Positions 60,250-64,000 of a DNA stretch of 64,000 nt are shown here, piece after piece. The position numbers and the translations under genes were made by a program. Source of the DNA: Solanum dulcamara. Its lineage: Eukaryota > Streptophyta > Magnoliopsida > Solanales > Solanaceae. The notes under the pieces were generated by a model. That model did no database searches and was not told the origin of the DNA. It saw only the letters and a program-made list of their open reading frames with translations. Location: NCBI RefSeq assembly GCF_947179165.1, contig NC_077241.1, positions 28,781,746-28,845,745 on the forward strand, given 5' to 3'. How positions within the stretch are numbered: the first letter of the stretch is position 1; every line of letters begins with the position of its first letter.

Positions 60250-60498
60250 TGGGTTATGGTAGATAAGCTGACAAAATTAGCCTATTTTCTTCCAATTAGG
60301 AAGGTATATTCAGCTAAGGGTTATATGAGATGACATACCAAGGAAACAATAAGATTTCACGGGGTTCCCAGATCTATTATCTCATACAGGGAAGGTCAAC
60401 GTACGTCTAATCATTGGAGATCATTCCGGTAAAGATTAGGAACACAAGTGAATCTTAGTATGACATTTTTCCCTTCGATTAATGGATAGGCCCAGAGG
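60250..60498 (+). pseudogene. D integrase core relic
   Basis: One frame of about 83 codons with three stops reads WVMVDKLTKLAYFLPIRK, then KETIRFHGVP, ISYREGQ, HWRSFR, RLGTQVNLS, ING-AQR. This is the Ty3/gypsy integrase catalytic core. The second catalytic aspartate (SDRGTQ in relatives) is replaced by Tyr (SYREGQ), and the upstream part with the first aspartate is missing. Hence inactive. It is the most complete integrase remnant in the window. Confidence 0.82.
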
Positions 60499-60678
60499 GG
60501 ATCCAGTAAATTATTGATGAAGTAAACCTTAATCCAGGACAAGCTATCGATTAGAAGCTTAGAGTCGGAAAGGAGGGGATACATTGATCCTTCTCAGGGT
60601 ATTTGTAGAATAGATAAAGTTGACTATGAGTGGGCCTACCGTTTGATTTGAAACAATACATTTAGTTTTCACAGATCA

Positions 60679-60990
60679 ATGCTCTGCAAGAATGTGAACG
60701 ACGCTCCCAGAATATTTCCCATGGAGGAGGTCCATGAAACAGGGAGTTATCCTACGAGATGCAACCTATTTCCATTCGGGATCAGCAGATTAAACGGGTT
60801 GCGAACTAAGGACATAGCTCCCGTCAAGGTACTGTGGTGGAATAAGAATCATGAAGCCATAACCTAGGATGTTAAAGAAGACATGAAACACAGGTGTCCG
60901 TACCTATTCTCAATGTCTACAGATAACCCCCAACCTTGGAACTCGTATATTAATTACTTGGATGAAGATGTATGTTATTCCAGTAGAAAG
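60679..60990 (+). pseudogene. D chromodomain relic
   Basis: MLCKNVNDAPRIFPMEEV, a frameshifted ILDRQ region, then LRTKDIAPVKVLWWNKNHEAIT, a stop, then KEDMKHRCPYLFSMST. Order and spacing match the chromodomain of the Tekay/Del clade. Truncated by stops. Confidence 0.75.
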
Positions 60991-61034
60991 GAATCTCCCT
61001 ATGATCCATATAAAGTCTTAAGGGAAATTTCTTT

Positions 61035-61070
61035 AACATTCGGGGACGAATGTTCTAAAGGGGGGAAGGA
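61035..61070 (+). promoter_or_regulatory. D hairpin and polypurine tract
   Basis: A perfect hairpin AACATTCG/CGAATGTT (61035-61054) and AAAGGGGGGAAGGA (61057-61070). Confidence 0.88.
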
Positions 61071-63895
61071 TGTTATACCACGCACTTTTGAACATTGAAA
61101 TATGTCCCTAATCATCTTGAAAGTAGACATGAAACCCTTACTATCCACACACACCAAACAACTCTAAGGAAAGAAGATTGTGATACCTCGCGAGAAGGAA
61201 GGTTGGAAATAGAGTCATAAAAATCCGGAAAGAGTTGGAGGCTAAGAAATGAGTCGTAGGACTCGATTTACCTACGTAAGCCATTAATTTAAGAGTCTTA
61301 TACACTTAAGTTGCTTAAGTATATATCAAGCTTACGTAGTGTGGATTACATCGGCACTTAAGACAAGACAAGATTACAAACCCACGGGGGGGAGGAGAAG
61401 GCGACACGTGGAAGCAAAAGGAGGTGCCATATGGCATCCTAGGCAAGTGCCATGTGGAAGAAGGTGACCCTCCTTCTTGGGGTCAAGTAGGTGACCCACC
61501 TACTTGGGGGTGGTCCCCACCAAGGACACATGGCAGCCTTGGAGGCTAAGGGTGGATCCGTGGCCCAATAAGGGATTGACACGTGTCACCGTTAGGGGCT
61601 GACATATGTCACTTCCTAAGGAACCATATATATATATATATATGTTAATGACTCTTAAGTCATTTGGAGTCCAAAAAAATCAGCCAAACATAGAGAGAAA
61701 ACGTGAGAGGAAGAGAGTACTATGGCAGCCATGGTTCAAGAAGAATTAAGGTAAGTTCTTCACTTTTCTTCCATGAATTAATTATCTACGATGTTCCCTA
61801 AGTACGTGGATATGTATATATGTGTTTTATGATGTTTATGGAACCAAAACTTCAGCTTTACAATTGGAAATTGGGAAGAAAAATAAGAGAAAATGTTAAA
61901 GGGGCAAGGAAGGAGGGCTATGGGTTTGGCCCTTTTGGGGTAAGCTTCTGGGATTTGTTCCGTGAATTAATTATTTGAAGTGTCCCTAAGTTTTATAATG
62001 GTTTTTAATAATATAAAAGTGCAATTTTGGGCAGCGAAGAAGTAACACAAACAGCCCACTCAATTTCAGCGCGTTTGGCATGTCTTCAAGTTAAGTAATG
62101 AATGATATGAGATTGAGGATAAATATACTCATAAATGCAAGGCGTAGTTCACGGTCCTCATTTACTTCTTGATGAAAGAACACTTACAGTAATTGAACTA
62201 GGGCTTCTCAAGCCTTACATACGTTAGGAAGTCATGAGTATGTAAGGCTATACTTCCCTTCTCTTGGCGTGTCTTAGTCCTAAATATGATGTGTATATAA
62301 CATGTGGGGACGAATCTACTCACGAAGTTCCGAATATGATTCATGACCCCTACTTACTTCTGGAGGTGAAAGCTCCTATGCTAATTGAGTAGTGTCTCTC
62401 ACGGTCTCCTAGATAATGGAAAGTAGAGGGTACGTAAAGCTAATTTCTTGCTCTTGGCATATCCTTGATAGAAGTGCAATATGTATACCTGCATATGCAA
62501 ATAGGGATAATCCCATTCATAAGGCCCGAGCATACCTCCTAATTCTTATCCACTACTGAATACTAGGATGCCTACGATAGTTGAATTATTGTCTCTCAAA
62601 CTCCTTTGGGATAGGAAGGGACAAATAGGTGAGGCCTACCCTTTCTTTCTTTTGACATATATTAAAGAAAATGATACATGATACGAGCTCTAGAGTAAGT
62701 CCATTCTTAAGCTCTAAATACTCTATATGTCTCATATTCACTCCTTGGCGGGAAAACTCTTATCGTAGTTGAGCTACCTTCCCTGAACCGTCTATATGTC
62801 GATTAATAGTGGGACTTAGTGCTCCTATTCCTAAGGACTCTGTGATGACAAATGTTTATGATTTCCTTGAGCTGGTTGGCATTACCCTAAAATATGTCTA
62901 TATAGTTCAGTATGATTACCCTAGTGAGTCTCAGATAATGATCTACCTATATATGATGATTATGACACTGAGTCCCCTAAAGGGCCGAGTACGGTATATA
63001 ATGATATGATGATAACATCGAGTCCCCTAATGGGTCGGGTATGATATGTGATGATATGATTATAACACCGAGTCCCCTAATGGGCCGGGTATGGTATGTT
63101 ATGATGTGATTATAACACCAAGTCCCCTAATGGGCCGGGTATGGTATGCGATGATATAATTATAACACCGAGACCCATACTGGGCTGGGTACGGTATGAT
63201 ATGTAATGATAGATAGTCATGCATGTGAAAACATAATAATGTAATCGTAACATATGACACAACGCCGTATGCGATGACATGGTAACATCGAGTCTCTCAG
63301 CAGGCCGGATACGGTATGTGAAGATGGTGTACATGCCCTTATGTTATCTTAGTTGTGATGTGTTATGCTTTATATACTAAGTACATATATCATACTGACC
63401 CCCCATTCTCCAGGGGGCTGCATTTCATGTCCACAGGTACAAATGTTCATTTTGGAGATCCGTCAGCTTAGGAGTTCCTCTCAGCTATATCGTAAGGGCT
63501 TCATTATTCTAGAGCCTAATTTTTTATACTGGTCACTTAATGTATATATTTGTACATTTAGGGGTACGGCGGGGGACCTGTCCCACCATATGTTGTTGTT
63601 ACTATTCCTAGAGGTCTATAGATATATGGATGTAGGTTGTTTATAAGTTTGTTTCGACTGTGCCTATACGGCATGTTATAAATGTTTTTATGTTATGGAA
63701 GCCTCGTCAGTGCGTGCACTTTCATGATATGATACAAATGAAAGAGGCTACAGTTACATGAAAAAGTTTTAAACTATTGAGGTTTTTGTTTATAGTATCA
63801 CATCACACACGGTTCAACTTAAGTGTAGCTGATAAATACGCATAAGAGGGTCCAGGTCGTATCCCAGTCGCATACTACGGGGTTGGGTCATTACA
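61071..63895 (+). repeat. D 3' LTR (2825 bp, internally deleted)
   Basis: Starts TGTTATACC and ends GGGTCATTACA. Compared with the 5' LTR it lacks about 780 bp at 62074-62078, where the shared TTTGG marks the junction, and two further stretches of tens of bases (near 62905 and 63346). A TATA-like run lies at 61624-61643 and AAG/GTAAGT near 61750. Confidence 0.87.
61724..61756 (+). promoter_or_regulatory. ATG and splice donor in D 3' LTR leader
   Basis: ATGGCAGCCATGGTTC opens a ten-codon frame (MAAMVQEELR) that meets TTAAG/GTAAGT. E1 has the comparable ATGGCAGCAACAAGG (1476 on) before GGTAAGC. A spliced leader or upstream open frame is possible; not proven. Confidence 0.35.
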
Positions 63896-63900
63896 ATATA
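63896..63900. repeat. Target site duplication of D, right copy
   Basis: ATATA, matching 41401-41405. Confidence 0.82.
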
Positions 63901-64000
63901 CAAGAAATTCACATCAACATTACGTAATACAAAGTCTAACCGATTCGCTCAAAACTACGGTACCCAAAGTAAGGTTTCTAGTCTCTATTTTGTAAAACCT
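63901..64000 (-). repeat. A 5' LTR, segment 3 (runs off the window)
   Basis: Resumes from 41405: text such as ATTCACATCAACATTACG and CGATTCGCTCAAAACTACGG parallels B's LTR near 39285-39345. Roughly 1.1-1.3 kb of this LTR should lie beyond the right edge. Confidence 0.8.

Larger units (their letters stand above)
41406..63895 (+). mobile_element. D: complete plus-strand LTR retrotransposon, split by S and E3
   Basis: 5' LTR in three pieces (41406-42693, 45604-46795, 56344-57631; about 3.77 kb), internal region 57632-61070 (3.4 kb), 3' LTR 61071-63895 (2825 bp). Flanked by perfect ATATA. It keeps the longest integrase relic of the window and a 5S-derived block in the same sense as the element. 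The 3' LTR has several internal deletions compared with the 5' LTR. Confidence 0.88.

Noticed and set aside
373..63646. The many open stretches of 60-146 codons as candidate genes
   Set aside because: Most are antisense to or within LTRs, are not kept open in sister copies and show no domain; only those matching integrase/chromodomain, or recurring in several elements, were listed.

Overview
This window is plant repeat DNA. I find no host gene, tRNA gene or other single-copy feature. Every stretch I examined can be assigned to long-terminal-repeat (LTR) retrotransposons of the Ty3/gypsy type. The supporting marks are LTRs that run TGTTACACC...GTGACA, an initiator-Met tRNA primer binding site after each 5' LTR, a purine tract before each 3' LTR, and relics of integrase and a C-terminal chromodomain (chromovirus, Tekay/Del-like). 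The embedded 5S rRNA-like pieces have the plant 5S sequence. The host is an angiosperm; the overall style is familiar from Solanaceae, but I hold that guess weakly.

Layout (names are mine). Element A (minus strand) is the outermost host. Its 3' LTR lies almost entirely left of the window, its internal region is 4189-8042, and its 5' LTR is split into 8043-9309, 40715-41405 and 63901-64000, continuing beyond the right edge. E1 (plus) is inserted 7 bp from the end of A's 3' LTR; only the end of its internal region (1-814) and its 3' LTR (815-4181) are visible. B (minus, 9310-40709, target duplication GCTTA) sits in A's 5' LTR. It is itself split by E2 (plus, 10026-19582) and C (minus, 22971-34016, duplication TGGGT). 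D (plus, 41406-63895, duplication ATATA) also sits in A's 5' LTR. It is split by a solo LTR, S (minus, 42694-45603), and by E3 (plus, 46796-56338, duplication TCGAT/TCTAT). Removing each insertion rejoins its host sequence.

All elements share one plan: LTRs of about 2.8-3.8 kb around an internal region of only about 2.5-4.5 kb. No gag, protease, reverse transcriptase or RNase H was recognised. What remains is a long untranslated leader, in five elements a 5S rRNA-derived block, and the broken 3' end of pol. They look like a non-autonomous (LARD-like) group that depended on proteins from a related complete element.

The points most worth a second look are: the repeated 5S-derived block, which lies in opposite orientations relative to the host element in two groups; the minisatellite in the LTR, whose repeat unit differs between subfamilies and whose copy number differs between sister LTRs of one element (11 versus 5 in E2); tandem copies of a G-box palindrome just upstream of the LTR TATA box; a conserved splice-donor sequence in the transcribed LTR leader; and a conserved hairpin next to the purine tract. 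All boundaries were read by eye; no alignment or database search was run.
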